DNA of 33,916 nt from a virus: positions 1 to 33,916 of the IMG/VR virus record IMGVR_UViG_3300008107_000193, one strand, 5' to 3'. Numbering within the stretch: position 1 is the first letter of the stretch; each line of letters starts with the position of its first letter. Below, in pieces: positions 13,330-20,760 of this stretch. The position numbers and the translations under genes are program-made. The notes under the pieces were generated by a model that did no database searches, was not told the DNA's origin, and was given only the letters and a program-made list of their open reading frames with translations.

Positions 13330-14051
13330 GTGAGAATAAATCCGCACCAGAAGAACTTCTGTCCGAATTATCCAAAATAATTCAAGAAGGTCGAAAATCT
13401 AAAGTAGACAAATTCAAAGAAAAGTTTGATGTTGAAATCAATGCATCTGATTTCTTAGGAGAACTTACAAAAATAAAACAAGAATTTGAAAAACTCGAAG
13501 AACAACTTCCTGATCTCGTCATCGAAGAACCTACGATGGAACCTTTACCAGAAAATGTTCCTATTGTAGAAAAGCAAGAAGATGATTTGGTGGAAGCTTC
13601 TGCCAAAGTAATTAAAAAAAGAATACACGAAGTAACAAATTTGTTTTCTTTGCCTCCTGTTGAAACATATCCAACTACAATGAAATTGATTCAGAAAAGA
13701 ATCGAAATGATGGAACAATGGATATACAAAATATCAGCAGAAGGTCCTGGTGGTGGTGCAGGAGATGTAATTAACTTAGATCATCAAACAACGCTAGTGA
13801 CATCATCATCCTACACAGTTAGTAGAAAAGATTATTATGTTGGTATTAACTATGCTGGAACTGTAACAGTAACTTTGCCTGCGGTTGCTAAAAATGGTAG
13901 ATACATTATAATTAAAGATGAATCTGGACGATGTTCAAAGTTTCCAATAATTGTTCACGGAAATGTCGATAATGATGTAAATGGTTTTATATTAAAAATA
14001 AACAATGGTGGTATACAAATGATTTATAGAAATGGGTGGAGAATAGTATGA
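13326..14051 (+). CDS. Probable baseplate/fibre-associated structural protein
   Basis: 241 residues, ATG overlapping the preceding stop by 4 bp. The first ~140 residues are charged and helical with coiled-coil character (EELLSELSKIIQEG, FLGELTKIKQEFEKLEEQL) and a TMKLIQKRIEMMEQWIYKI segment. After a glycine linker (GPGGGAGD, about 142-149) comes a compact beta-rich domain with YYVGINYAGTVTVTLP, IIIKDESGRCS and GGIQMIYRNGWRIV. That C-terminal domain recurs in marine T4-like phage virion proteins and looks like a trimeric fibre or adhesin tip. Role inferred: attachment or baseplate-periphery protein. It overlaps the next structural gene by 4 bp. Confidence 0.6.
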   Translation: MSENKSAPEELLSELSKIIQEGRKSKVDKFKEKFDVEINASDFLGELTKIKQEFEKLEEQLPDLVIEEPTMEPLPENVPIVEKQEDDLVEASAKVIKKRIHEVTNLFSLPPVETYPTTMKLIQKRIEMMEQWIYKISAEGPGGGAGDVINLDHQTTLVTSSSYTVSRKDYYVGINYAGTVTVTLPAVAKNGRYIIIKDESGRCSKFPIIVHGNVDNDVNGFILKINNGGIQMIYRNGWRIV

Positions 14052-15274
14052 CATATTTGTTCCAAGAAAATACAAGTTATGATGCATTTGGTCGTGCAAG
14101 AGTTAGTGAACCATTTACGCTTGGAGATTATAAACACGTTTATGGTTTAGATCCAAATTTTATAGATTATACTGTAAATGGCGCAACTGTAACATTTCAA
14201 CCTAATCAAGCGTGTGCCAGATTAACAACATCAAGTAATACAACTTCTAGAGTTGTGCATCAAACTAAGTTTTATCATCACTATATGCCTGGAAAAAGTC
14301 AATTCATTTTTTCTAGTTTTAATTTTTATTCAGCGGTAACTAATGTCACAAAAAGAACTGGTTACTTTGATGATAATGACGGTATTTACTTTGAGCAAAC
14401 CGGAAACGGAACATTAAACATTGTATTGAGAAGTTACGTTTCTGGAAGTCCAACAGAAAGAAGAATTCCACAATCTCAATGGAGTGAAGATAAATGTGAT
14501 GGGACTGGAGCTAGTGCTTTTAATTTAGATATTACAAAAACTCAATTATTATGGATTGATTTTGAGTGGCTTGGTGTCGGCACAGTTCGTTGTGGATTTG
14601 TTAACAATGGAGAATTTGTAACTGCTCATAAATTTCACAACAATAACAATTTGGCAACTGTTTACATGAGCAATCCAAATCTACCTGTTCGATGTGAGAT
14701 GCTTAACACGGGAACAACTACAGGTGGATATTATGACCAAATATGTTCTACTGTTATGTCGGAAGGTGGATATGTTGAAGCAGGTATTGATTGGGCAGTA
14801 ACAAATACACCAAGATTACTCTCTGCTGGAGCAACGCTCCCAATCATGGCGATTCGATTGAAGAACTCATTTAAAACATATAAAAACAGAATGATTGTTC
14901 GTATGGGTAATGTTAACATATTCAGCGATGGTGAAAATATAAAGTACCGCCTCATAAAGTTACCAGATTTGAGTCAATTAACTGCGAACACTTGGACATC
15001 AGTTGATGATGATAGTGGTGTTGAATATAATGTGGATGCCACAGCATTTACAGATGGTGATGAAATAGACAATGGATGGGTTAGTGCTTCAACGCAAGGT
15101 AGTCAGAAAACTGGTGGATCTCCTGGGTCAAATTTACCTTCTACTGCAAAGAAAAATTATATTGTACAGAATTACGATTCGACCAACTCAGAAATTTATG
15201 TTATTGTGATAACAAATATAGGATCGCAACCCACCAATGTTGGAGTTGGACTCCAATGGCGAGAGATTTATTAA
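14048..15274 (+). CDS. Conserved T4-like phage virion structural protein
   Basis: 408 residues from ATG 14048, overlapping the previous stop in ATGA; a GTG at 14036 gives four extra residues without better support. The N-terminal YDAFGRARVSEPFTLGDYKH and the later WIDFEWLGVGTVRCGFVNNG, CSTVMSEGGY blocks match a structural protein family common in marine T4-like phages. The protein is Asn/Thr/Gly-rich, beta-structured, with no signal peptide. I would place it in the tail fibre, baseplate wedge periphery or neck; the sequence does not show which. Together with the preceding fibre-like gene it may form one attachment structure. Confidence 0.7.
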   Translation: MTYLFQENTSYDAFGRARVSEPFTLGDYKHVYGLDPNFIDYTVNGATVTFQPNQACARLTTSSNTTSRVVHQTKFYHHYMPGKSQFIFSSFNFYSAVTNVTKRTGYFDDNDGIYFEQTGNGTLNIVLRSYVSGSPTERRIPQSQWSEDKCDGTGASAFNLDITKTQLLWIDFEWLGVGTVRCGFVNNGEFVTAHKFHNNNNLATVYMSNPNLPVRCEMLNTGTTTGGYYDQICSTVMSEGGYVEAGIDWAVTNTPRLLSAGATLPIMAIRLKNSFKTYKNRMIVRMGNVNIFSDGENIKYRLIKLPDLSQLTANTWTSVDDDSGVEYNVDATAFTDGDEIDNGWVSASTQGSQKTGGSPGSNLPSTAKKNYIVQNYDSTNSEIYVIVITNIGSQPTNVGVGLQWREIY

Positions 15275-15303
15275 TAAAAATAATTTAAATTACAGGTAAA
15301 AAT

Positions 15304-15678
15304 ATGAAAAAATTACTATTAATAACACTATTATCCTTTTCACTCTCTGGTTGTGCATTGTATGACATCTATATGATGGCCGGATATGATACCAATGAAT
15401 ATTCACTCATCACAAAGGTAAGAACTATCTCTACCGTCTCCGACTGTTCCAAAGATTCGATAAAGTCTTTATATCAAACTACTGTACAGTTTAATCAATT
15501 TACTCAGTATATACCAAGAAACAAAGAAGCTCACGATTTGAGTAAAAAACTACTATCCATAGTAGAAGAATTGCATAAAAAAGACAATCCTAGTCCTGTA
15601 TATTGTCAGGCAAAACTAAATACAATAAGCAAGACATCTGAACAAATTCAACGTGTCATAGGGAGTAAACAAAGATGA
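15304..15678 (+). CDS. Phage-encoded lipoprotein
   Basis: 124 residues. The N-terminus MKKLLLITLLSFSLSGCA is a textbook lipoprotein signal with lipobox LSGC and lipidated C17. The mature part is helical, charged and contains two more cysteines (DCSKDS and YCQAK), which could form a disulfide in the periplasm. It starts after a 29-bp gap behind the fibre-like genes and overlaps the next gene by 4 bp. It is not proline-rich like the outer spanin at 13030, so a second spanin is less likely. Phage lipoproteins can block receptors or exclude superinfecting phages; that is a possible role, not shown here. Confidence 0.65.
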   Translation: MKKLLLITLLSFSLSGCALYDIYMMAGYDTNEYSLITKVRTISTVSDCSKDSIKSLYQTTVQFNQFTQYIPRNKEAHDLSKKLLSIVEELHKKDNPSPVYCQAKLNTISKTSEQIQRVIGSKQR

Positions 15679-15896
15679 GTGATGTTCAAAAAATACACAG
15701 TATGGCCGCACAGGTACAGGTCTATCAACAACAGCACCAGGCTGGCCTAATTACTGACGCAGAATTCAAAGAGTTAATAAACGACCTTAACATTATGGAA
15801 ACTATTGAAAGTTCCTCTATGGAAATGAAACTTAAACAAGATTATCAAGAATTATTAGCAGGTGCGGTAAATGTAGTTAAAAACTTACCAGTTTAA
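15675..15896 (+). CDS. Small helical protein of unknown function
   Basis: 73 residues, ATGA overlap with the lipoprotein gene. Gln-rich helix (AAQVQVYQQQHQAGLITDAEF) followed by an acidic/hydrophobic helix; LITDAEFKELINDL has the look of a short SHOCT-like oligomerisation segment, though this is uncertain. No cysteine, signal peptide or catalytic motif. It is followed within 9 bp by phoH and shares its reading direction. Confidence 0.5.
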   Translation: MSDVQKIHSMAAQVQVYQQQHQAGLITDAEFKELINDLNIMETIESSSMEMKLKQDYQELLAGAVNVVKNLPV

Positions 15897-15905
15897 GGAG
15901 ATTGC

Positions 15906-16673
15906 ATGGCTCGAAAAACTAACACAGCAGTTAGGTTAGTAGAACAAGATAATAATGAACCAATACAAAGGAAACAAACCGGCAATCACTTAAAGATAAG
16001 AATAGACGACTTAAAAACATTTGATCCTCTTACTGATAATCAGAAACAGTTTTTTGACGCATATAAAAGAGGCGACTATTTCGTAGCATTACATGGAGTA
16101 GCAGGAACAGGTAAAACTTTCATTGCTCTGTATAAAGCGATTGAAGAAGTCTTAGATAAGAACAATCCATTTAACAAAATAATTGTAGTTCGTTCTGCTG
16201 TACAATCTAGAGAGATAGGTCATCTTCCTGGTGATGTTACAGAAAAAATGGAAATTTATCAACAACCATACAGACAAATTTGTGATACTCTGTTTGGTCG
16301 TAGAGATGCTTGGGATAGATTAGAAGAACAAGGTTTCATTCAATTCATTTCTACATCTTTCATTCGTGGTATGTCCTTTGATGATGCGATCATTATTGTT
16401 GATGAAATGCAGAACATGAACTTTGAAGAAATTGATACCGTTATGACTCGTGTTGGTTATCGTTCAAAGATTATATGGTGTGGTGATTATCGTCAAACCG
16501 ATTTGAGAAAAAATAATGATAAGTCTGGACTGTTAAAGTTTTTTGATATCGCTCAACATATGGGCGCTTTCACCAGAATAGAGTTTACCGTTGATGATAT
16601 CGTGAGAAGTTCTTTAGTTAAAGATTACATTTTGGCTAAATTAAAATACGAAGATATTAACGAAGGGAAATAA
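15906..16673 (+). CDS. phoH: PhoH-like P-loop ATPase
   Basis: 255 residues, ATG preceded by AAGGAG at 15895-15900. Walker A is GVAGTGKT at residues 64-71, the conserved RSAVQSREIGHLPGD block is at 96-110, Walker B is AIIIVDEMQN at 161-170, and CGDYRQTD (192-199) is the sensor-like end of the domain. This is the standard PhoH core related to superfamily 1 helicases. In bacteria PhoH belongs to the phosphate-starvation regulon and has been linked to RNA metabolism. In phages it is a common auxiliary gene whose role is not settled. I see no phosphate box upstream. Confidence 0.92.
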   Translation: MARKTNTAVRLVEQDNNEPIQRKQTGNHLKIRIDDLKTFDPLTDNQKQFFDAYKRGDYFVALHGVAGTGKTFIALYKAIEEVLDKNNPFNKIIVVRSAVQSREIGHLPGDVTEKMEIYQQPYRQICDTLFGRRDAWDRLEEQGFIQFISTSFIRGMSFDDAIIIVDEMQNMNFEEIDTVMTRVGYRSKIIWCGDYRQTDLRKNNDKSGLLKFFDIAQHMGAFTRIEFTVDDIVRSSLVKDYILAKLKYEDINEGK

Positions 16674-16674
16674 A

Positions 16675-16788
16675 ATGTTAGATACTATTTTTTGGATTGC
16701 AGTTGGAGCTTTTGTTGGTTGGAATTTTCCACAACCTTTTTGGGCTAAAATGATTCAAGAAAAAATAAGAGGCATGATTAAAAAATGA
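16675..16788 (+). CDS. 37-residue single-span membrane protein
   Basis: ATG 16675, one base after the phoH stop, with AGGGAA upstream, ending in an ATGA overlap with the endolysin gene. The peptide has one hydrophobic helix (ILDT-like start, FWIAVGAFVGWNFPQPFW) and a short basic amphipathic tail (KIRGMIKK). I recall near-identical short proteins directly next to lysis or phoH genes in marine T4-like phages. It may assist lysis (pinholin-like) but nothing in the sequence proves that. Confidence 0.65.
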   Translation: MLDTIFWIAVGAFVGWNFPQPFWAKMIQEKIRGMIKK

Positions 16789-17405
16789 CACTAGAACAAT
16801 TAAAACAAATTATAGGAAAAAATCCTTATGCCGAATATTGGCACAATGCTCTTACTATTTTGTTGCCTGATTATGACATCAATACACCACAAAGAATTGC
16901 AGCTTTTATGGCACAATGTGGTCATGAATCAGCAAATTTTACAGCACTAAAAGAAAATTTAAATTATCGTGCTGCAACTCTCCGTAAATTGTTTCCTAAG
17001 TATTTTCCAACAGATGAACTAGCAAATGAGTATGCAAATAAACCAAACAAACAGGAAGCAATTGCAAATCGTATCTATGCTAATCGCATGGGCAATGGCG
17101 ATGAAGCATCTGGTGATGGATATAGATACTGTGGCCGTGGACTGATTCAATTAACAGGTAAAGAAAACTATTCTTGGTTTGCCGCTTCAATTGAAATATC
17201 TGTTGAAGAAGCATCCGAATATTTACAAACATTTGAAGGTGCTGCTCAATCTGCTTGCTGGTTTTGGGAAACAAATAAACTAAATCAATGGGCTGACAAA
17301 GGCGACATTCTCACATTAACAAAGCGTATCAATGGTGGCACCATTGGTCTTGAAGATCGCATTAAACATTATGAACACGCACTTCATGTACTAGGAGTTC
17401 ATTAA
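16785..17405 (+). CDS. Endolysin, glycoside hydrolase family 19 (chitinase-like)
   Basis: 206 residues. The block CGHESANF contains E48, and ENLNYRAATL contains E57; this pair spaced nine residues corresponds to the two catalytic glutamates of phage GH19 endolysins. DGYRYCGRGLIQLTGKENY (about 111-130) is the family signature, and CWFWETN follows. Such enzymes hydrolyse the glycan strands of peptidoglycan between GlcNAc and MurNAc. There is no signal peptide, so a holin is needed to let it reach the periplasm, and several candidate membrane proteins lie immediately downstream. The full family domain is present with no binding domain added. Confidence 0.9.
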   Translation: MTLEQLKQIIGKNPYAEYWHNALTILLPDYDINTPQRIAAFMAQCGHESANFTALKENLNYRAATLRKLFPKYFPTDELANEYANKPNKQEAIANRIYANRMGNGDEASGDGYRYCGRGLIQLTGKENYSWFAASIEISVEEASEYLQTFEGAAQSACWFWETNKLNQWADKGDILTLTKRINGGTIGLEDRIKHYEHALHVLGVH

Positions 17406-17677
17406 TGGATGATAAAAAATTAGCAAAAGGTCTAATTATTTTATTATTGCTTCCTCTGACATTGGCATATTTTAGTGGTGACCGATTCCGTTATCCGTGC
17501 CAAGATCCCCTAAATTGGGATAATGATATGTGTAAACTACCTTACTGTGATGTAACAAGAACTTGTCCTCAACATATTTTTAAAGGTCAAAATGATCCAA
17601 GAGTAGGACCGGGAGGAAATAAACCTCTTACACAAAATACACCGATAACACCAACAACTGGAGCAACTTGCAAATGA
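17405..17677 (+). CDS. Small membrane-anchored or exported Cys-containing protein
   Basis: 90 residues, TAATG overlap with the endolysin stop. An N-terminal hydrophobic helix (KGLIILLLLPLTLAYFSG) acts as a signal anchor or uncleaved signal. The part beyond holds a cysteine-rich block YPCQDPLNWDNDMCKLPYCD with TCPQ close by, whose C-P-W pattern I recall as conserved next to lysis genes in T4-like marine phages. The tail is Pro/Thr-rich. Likely periplasmic with disulfides; function unknown. It overlaps the following membrane protein by 4 bp. Confidence 0.6.
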   Translation: MDDKKLAKGLIILLLLPLTLAYFSGDRFRYPCQDPLNWDNDMCKLPYCDVTRTCPQHIFKGQNDPRVGPGGNKPLTQNTPITPTTGATCK

Positions 17678-18180
17678 ACTTGAATATTTTAAACAAAGAA
17701 GAAAAGAAAGACGATAACTTCATGTATACTGAAGAGCAATTAATGGCTCGACTAAAATTCTTTATTGGTATATGTTTAGCACTTACATTATTTGGCATTG
17801 TGTTTGTAGTATTGTATTCGTTAATTTTTGTAACACAACCTCTCAATGCTATCTCTCCAATTGATCAAAAATTCTTTGAGTTGATTATACCTATCGCAAC
17901 ATTCTTGACAGGCACATTGTCTGGTATCATGTTGGCTGGTGGTGATAAAGATGCACAGAAGATGGCACTACAAGCAGCAACACGACCAACAACAGTATCA
18001 TCATCACCAACAACTCCATCTACGCCAAGTCCATCACTCGGTGGTATGTCTTTAGGTGGTAATAGTATGAGTATGGGTGCTGCGCCAATTTCACCAGCAA
18101 CATCTTCTTTTACGCCATCTGTAACAATGAGTTCTACAGGTAAACCAATGCCTGTGCTACCACCTCAGCCGGAGATTTAA
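17674..18180 (+). CDS. Two-span membrane protein, holin candidate
   Basis: 168 residues from ATG 17674 (ATGA overlap), preferred over the TTG six bases upstream. Two hydrophobic segments (about 26-54, FFIGICLALTLFGIVFVVLY; and 68-90, FFELIIPIATFLTGTLSGIML) are followed by a polar Ser/Thr/Pro/Gly/Met-rich tail of about 70 residues. The second segment (LIIPIATFLTGTLSG) is conserved in marine T4-like phages. Its position two genes after the endolysin makes it a reasonable holin or lysis-accessory candidate, but the long disordered tail is unlike small classical holins. Confidence 0.55.
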   Translation: MNLNILNKEEKKDDNFMYTEEQLMARLKFFIGICLALTLFGIVFVVLYSLIFVTQPLNAISPIDQKFFELIIPIATFLTGTLSGIMLAGGDKDAQKMALQAATRPTTVSSSPTTPSTPSPSLGGMSLGGNSMSMGAAPISPATSSFTPSVTMSSTGKPMPVLPPQPEI

Positions 18181-18183
18181 TAA

Positions 18184-18417
18184 ATGAATTGGTTAAATAG
18201 TATGTTATCTGATGGACATAATAATTCCATAAGTAGTAAAAGAGTAATAACATTCTTAGCATTTTTAATATGCGCCTTTGCATTGATTGCAGATACATTT
18301 GGTTATAAAGTAACTCCATCATTATTCGATTCGATGATATATCTTGTTATTGCAGGACTAGGTTTTACAGCTTCAGAAAAATTTGCTAAAAAGGAAAATA
18401 AAAATGAAAGCAATTAA
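18184..18417 (+). CDS. Small two-span membrane protein, holin candidate
   Basis: 77 residues. Two hydrophobic helices (about 20-40, VITFLAFLICAFALIADTFG; and 49-66, SMIYLVIAGLGFTASEKF) are joined by a short loop, with a charged C-terminus (KKENKNE). Size, topology and location (three genes after the endolysin) fit a class II holin better than the larger neighbour does. The first helix with preceding SSKRVITF is a pattern found in phage holin-like proteins. It overlaps the next gene by 14 bp. Confidence 0.55.
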   Translation: MNWLNSMLSDGHNNSISSKRVITFLAFLICAFALIADTFGYKVTPSLFDSMIYLVIAGLGFTASEKFAKKENKNESN

Positions 18418-18610
18418 CACATTCGTTTGGTCATTTATGGTTGTTTGTGGTTTTATGGTAGTTGATATGCCAGTCTCTAAAGCTGCTGAGACCAAAAAAT
18501 CTTGTGTAACACAAAAAGATCCAAAGACAGGTAAAGAAAAAGAAGTTTGTAAAGAAATCAAAGTACACAAAAAATTAGAAGGTACTCCTGTACCAGAAAA
18601 GAAAAAATAA
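18404..18610 (+). CDS. Small exported protein with cleavable signal peptide
   Basis: 68 residues from ATG 18404, chosen because it gives a clean signal peptide; an in-frame start at 18383 would place extra charged residues first. MKAINTFVWSFMVVCGFMVV then a polar end with likely cleavage after SKA or KAA. The mature piece is about 40 residues, Lys-rich, with two cysteines (SCVTQK and EVCKE) that may pair. It would be a periplasmic peptide. Function unknown. It is embedded between the holin candidate and a tail-anchored protein. Confidence 0.6.
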   Translation: MKAINTFVWSFMVVCGFMVVDMPVSKAAETKKSCVTQKDPKTGKEKEVCKEIKVHKKLEGTPVPEKKK

Positions 18611-19029
18611 TGTCGGAAGAAGTATCTGATCTGAAGGTTGATGTGGGTGTTCTAAAAACGCAGGTATTGACTTTATCTGCGTTATGTAATAAGATGGATC
18701 AAGTTATCGAAAAGATAGTGGATACCCACGACCGGCACATATCGAAAGTATACTCAGACATGGAAAACCGCAGATTAGAAACAGACGGAGATATTAAAGA
18801 AATTCATGATCGAATTGATATGGTATTGGACAAAATGGAAGCTTCAAATCAAAGAATCATGGATGAATTTAAATCTCTGCGATCAGATATGCAAGACCAC
18901 AATCAAAATGAAAAAGAAGCTTTAGACAAACTTCTACAATGGAAGTGGATGGTTGCCGGTGGTATTATTGTTGTTTCATGGTTGATTTCTAATGTAAATA
19001 TCAATACAATAGTGAATTCAATTAAATAA
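18610..19029 (+). CDS. Coiled-coil protein with C-terminal membrane anchor
   Basis: 139 residues; the ATG overlaps the previous stop by one base (TAATG). Residues 1-110 are a long heptad-rich helix (SDLKVDVGVLKTQVLTLSAL, IHDRIDMVLDKMEASN), and residues about 115-130 (WMVAGGIIVVSWLIS) form one membrane helix near the C-terminus. This looks like a tail-anchored protein with its coiled coil in the cytoplasm. Similar proteins are common in T4-like marine phages without known role. Ending the lysis-area run, it could control holin timing or associate with the membrane during replication. Confidence 0.6.
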   Translation: MSEEVSDLKVDVGVLKTQVLTLSALCNKMDQVIEKIVDTHDRHISKVYSDMENRRLETDGDIKEIHDRIDMVLDKMEASNQRIMDEFKSLRSDMQDHNQNEKEALDKLLQWKWMVAGGIIVVSWLISNVNINTIVNSIK

Positions 19030-19044
19030 ATTATTTTTTATATT

Positions 19045-20058
19045 ATGAGCATTTTTATTGACAGGTCTTTCCTGATGATGGTATCTGGCAAGTTACAAAG
19101 ATTTCAACGAAAGAAGGATGATCTTTATAACTTTAGATGCCCATATTGTGGTGATTCCCAAAAGAACAAAATAAAAACTCGTGGTTATGTCTACCGCAAG
19201 AAGAATGACTATTTCTTCATGTGTCATAATTGTGGTGTATCAACCACATTCTATAATTTCCTAAAACACGTTGATCCAGAATTAATAAAAGAATATCAAT
19301 TAGAGAGGTACAAAAACGGAGAAACAGGAAATAATAATTATCCAAAACCATCATTTGATGAATATAAAACAGAAAAACCAGTATTCAAAGAAAAATTAAA
19401 ACTAGAAACTATCGCATCTTTGCCTAACGAACATTTTGCAAAAACTTATGTAGAAAAAAGAAAGATACCAGAGAAACACTATTCAAATTTATATTTTGCT
19501 GCAGATTTTAAAAAGTTTATAGAAGAACTTGGAATAGAAAAAGATGGTTTAAAAACTGATGATCCTAGATTGGTTATTCCTTTCTATGATAAAGAAAAAA
19601 ATCTAATTGCACTTCAAGGTCGAGCACTTGGTGAGTCCAAACTCAGATATATAACTGTAAAGATGCATGATGATAACAAAAAAGTCTTTGGTTTGGATAG
19701 AATTGATGAAGAAAAACCTATCTATGTTGTAGAAGGACCTATTGATTCGTTGTTTATTGATAATGCAGTAGCCACAGCAGACTCCAATTTACAATCGATT
19801 ACCGAAGTTTTGGACAAGTCCAAAGTGGTTTTAATCTTTGACAATGAGCCAAGAAATAAAGAAATCGTCAAGCAAATTGAAAAAGCCATAGATGAACATT
19901 ATAATGTTGTAATATGGCCAGAGTTCGTTGATGATAAAGATATTAATGATATGATCTTATCTGATTTTTCACTGGATGAAATTGAAGATATTATAAGTAA
20001 GAATACATTCGTTAATTTGAGAGCAAAAATGGAATTCGTGAATTGGAAGAAAGTTTAA
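19045..20058 (+). CDS. DNA primase, T4 gp61-like
   Basis: 337 residues, close to T4 gp61 (342). An N-terminal zinc-binding module has C32 and C35 (CPYCGD) with C60 and C63 (CHNCG). A TOPRIM domain follows, with YVVEGPIDSLF near residue 230 (catalytic Glu) and VVLIFDNEPRN near residue 269 (acidic pair), plus DDKDINDM. It makes short RNA primers for lagging-strand synthesis and would work with a gp41-type helicase that is not in this window. The start follows 15 bp after the upstream gene. The thyX gene begins 3 bp downstream of the stop. Confidence 0.88.
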   Translation: MSIFIDRSFLMMVSGKLQRFQRKKDDLYNFRCPYCGDSQKNKIKTRGYVYRKKNDYFFMCHNCGVSTTFYNFLKHVDPELIKEYQLERYKNGETGNNNYPKPSFDEYKTEKPVFKEKLKLETIASLPNEHFAKTYVEKRKIPEKHYSNLYFAADFKKFIEELGIEKDGLKTDDPRLVIPFYDKEKNLIALQGRALGESKLRYITVKMHDDNKKVFGLDRIDEEKPIYVVEGPIDSLFIDNAVATADSNLQSITEVLDKSKVVLIFDNEPRNKEIVKQIEKAIDEHYNVVIWPEFVDDKDINDMILSDFSLDEIEDIISKNTFVNLRAKMEFVNWKKV

Positions 20059-20061
20059 ATC

Positions 20062-20745
20062 ATGAAAGTAGAATTGATATCATACACACAACCATCAGAA
20101 CGGTTTGCGGAGAACATGACAGAACTGGTTGCATTTTGTGCCAGAGTGTCGAATCCAGGAAACCAACACAACCATGTAACTAGTGAGAAGTTAATTCGTT
20201 ATTTGATTAAAAATCAACATTGGTCACCACTCGAAATGGTGAGCATATGTTTAGGTATAGAAACAACTCGTGACATAGCAAGACAAATATTGAGGCATCG
20301 TTCTTTTTCTTTCCAAGAATCTTCTCAAAGATATGCTGATCCAACTAAAGACTTGGATTTCATACCTAAAGAAGCAAGATTGCAAGATGAAAAGAATAGG
20401 CAAAACAGTATAGAAGTAACTGATGATTCTTTGCAACAAGAATGGTTATCTGTTCAAAATCGTATAATTAGTGAAGCAAGAACAGCATATTCTTGGGCTA
20501 TTGAAAATGGAATTGCAAAAGAACAAGCGAGAGCTGTATTACCAGAAGGTATAACAGAATCTAGGCTTTATATGAATGGAACACTTAGATCATGGGTACA
20601 TTACATACAACTACGCACAGAAAAAGGAACACAAAAGGAACATCGTGAAGTTGCTGATGCGTGTGCTACAGCAATTGAACCGATATTTCCAATGATTAAA
20701 GAATTTGTTGGCAATGAAAGTATGGCTGTATTTGCAACGAAATAA
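20062..20745 (+). CDS. thyX: Flavin-dependent thymidylate synthase
   Basis: 227 residues, the normal size. The ThyX signature is present as RHRSFSFQESSQRY at about residues 78-91 (consensus RHRxxSxNExSxR, with Q in place of N). The enzyme methylates dUMP to dTMP using methylenetetrahydrofolate and FAD/NADPH and is active as a tetramer. TRDIARQILRHR preceding the motif and the later RAVLPEGITE block, involved in substrate binding, are also present. It sits between primase and nrdA, forming a dTTP supply unit with ribonucleotide reductase. Confidence 0.95.
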   Translation: MKVELISYTQPSERFAENMTELVAFCARVSNPGNQHNHVTSEKLIRYLIKNQHWSPLEMVSICLGIETTRDIARQILRHRSFSFQESSQRYADPTKDLDFIPKEARLQDEKNRQNSIEVTDDSLQQEWLSVQNRIISEARTAYSWAIENGIAKEQARAVLPEGITESRLYMNGTLRSWVHYIQLRTEKGTQKEHREVADACATAIEPIFPMIKEFVGNESMAVFATK

Positions 20746-20760
20746 TAATAAAGGTAAGAT

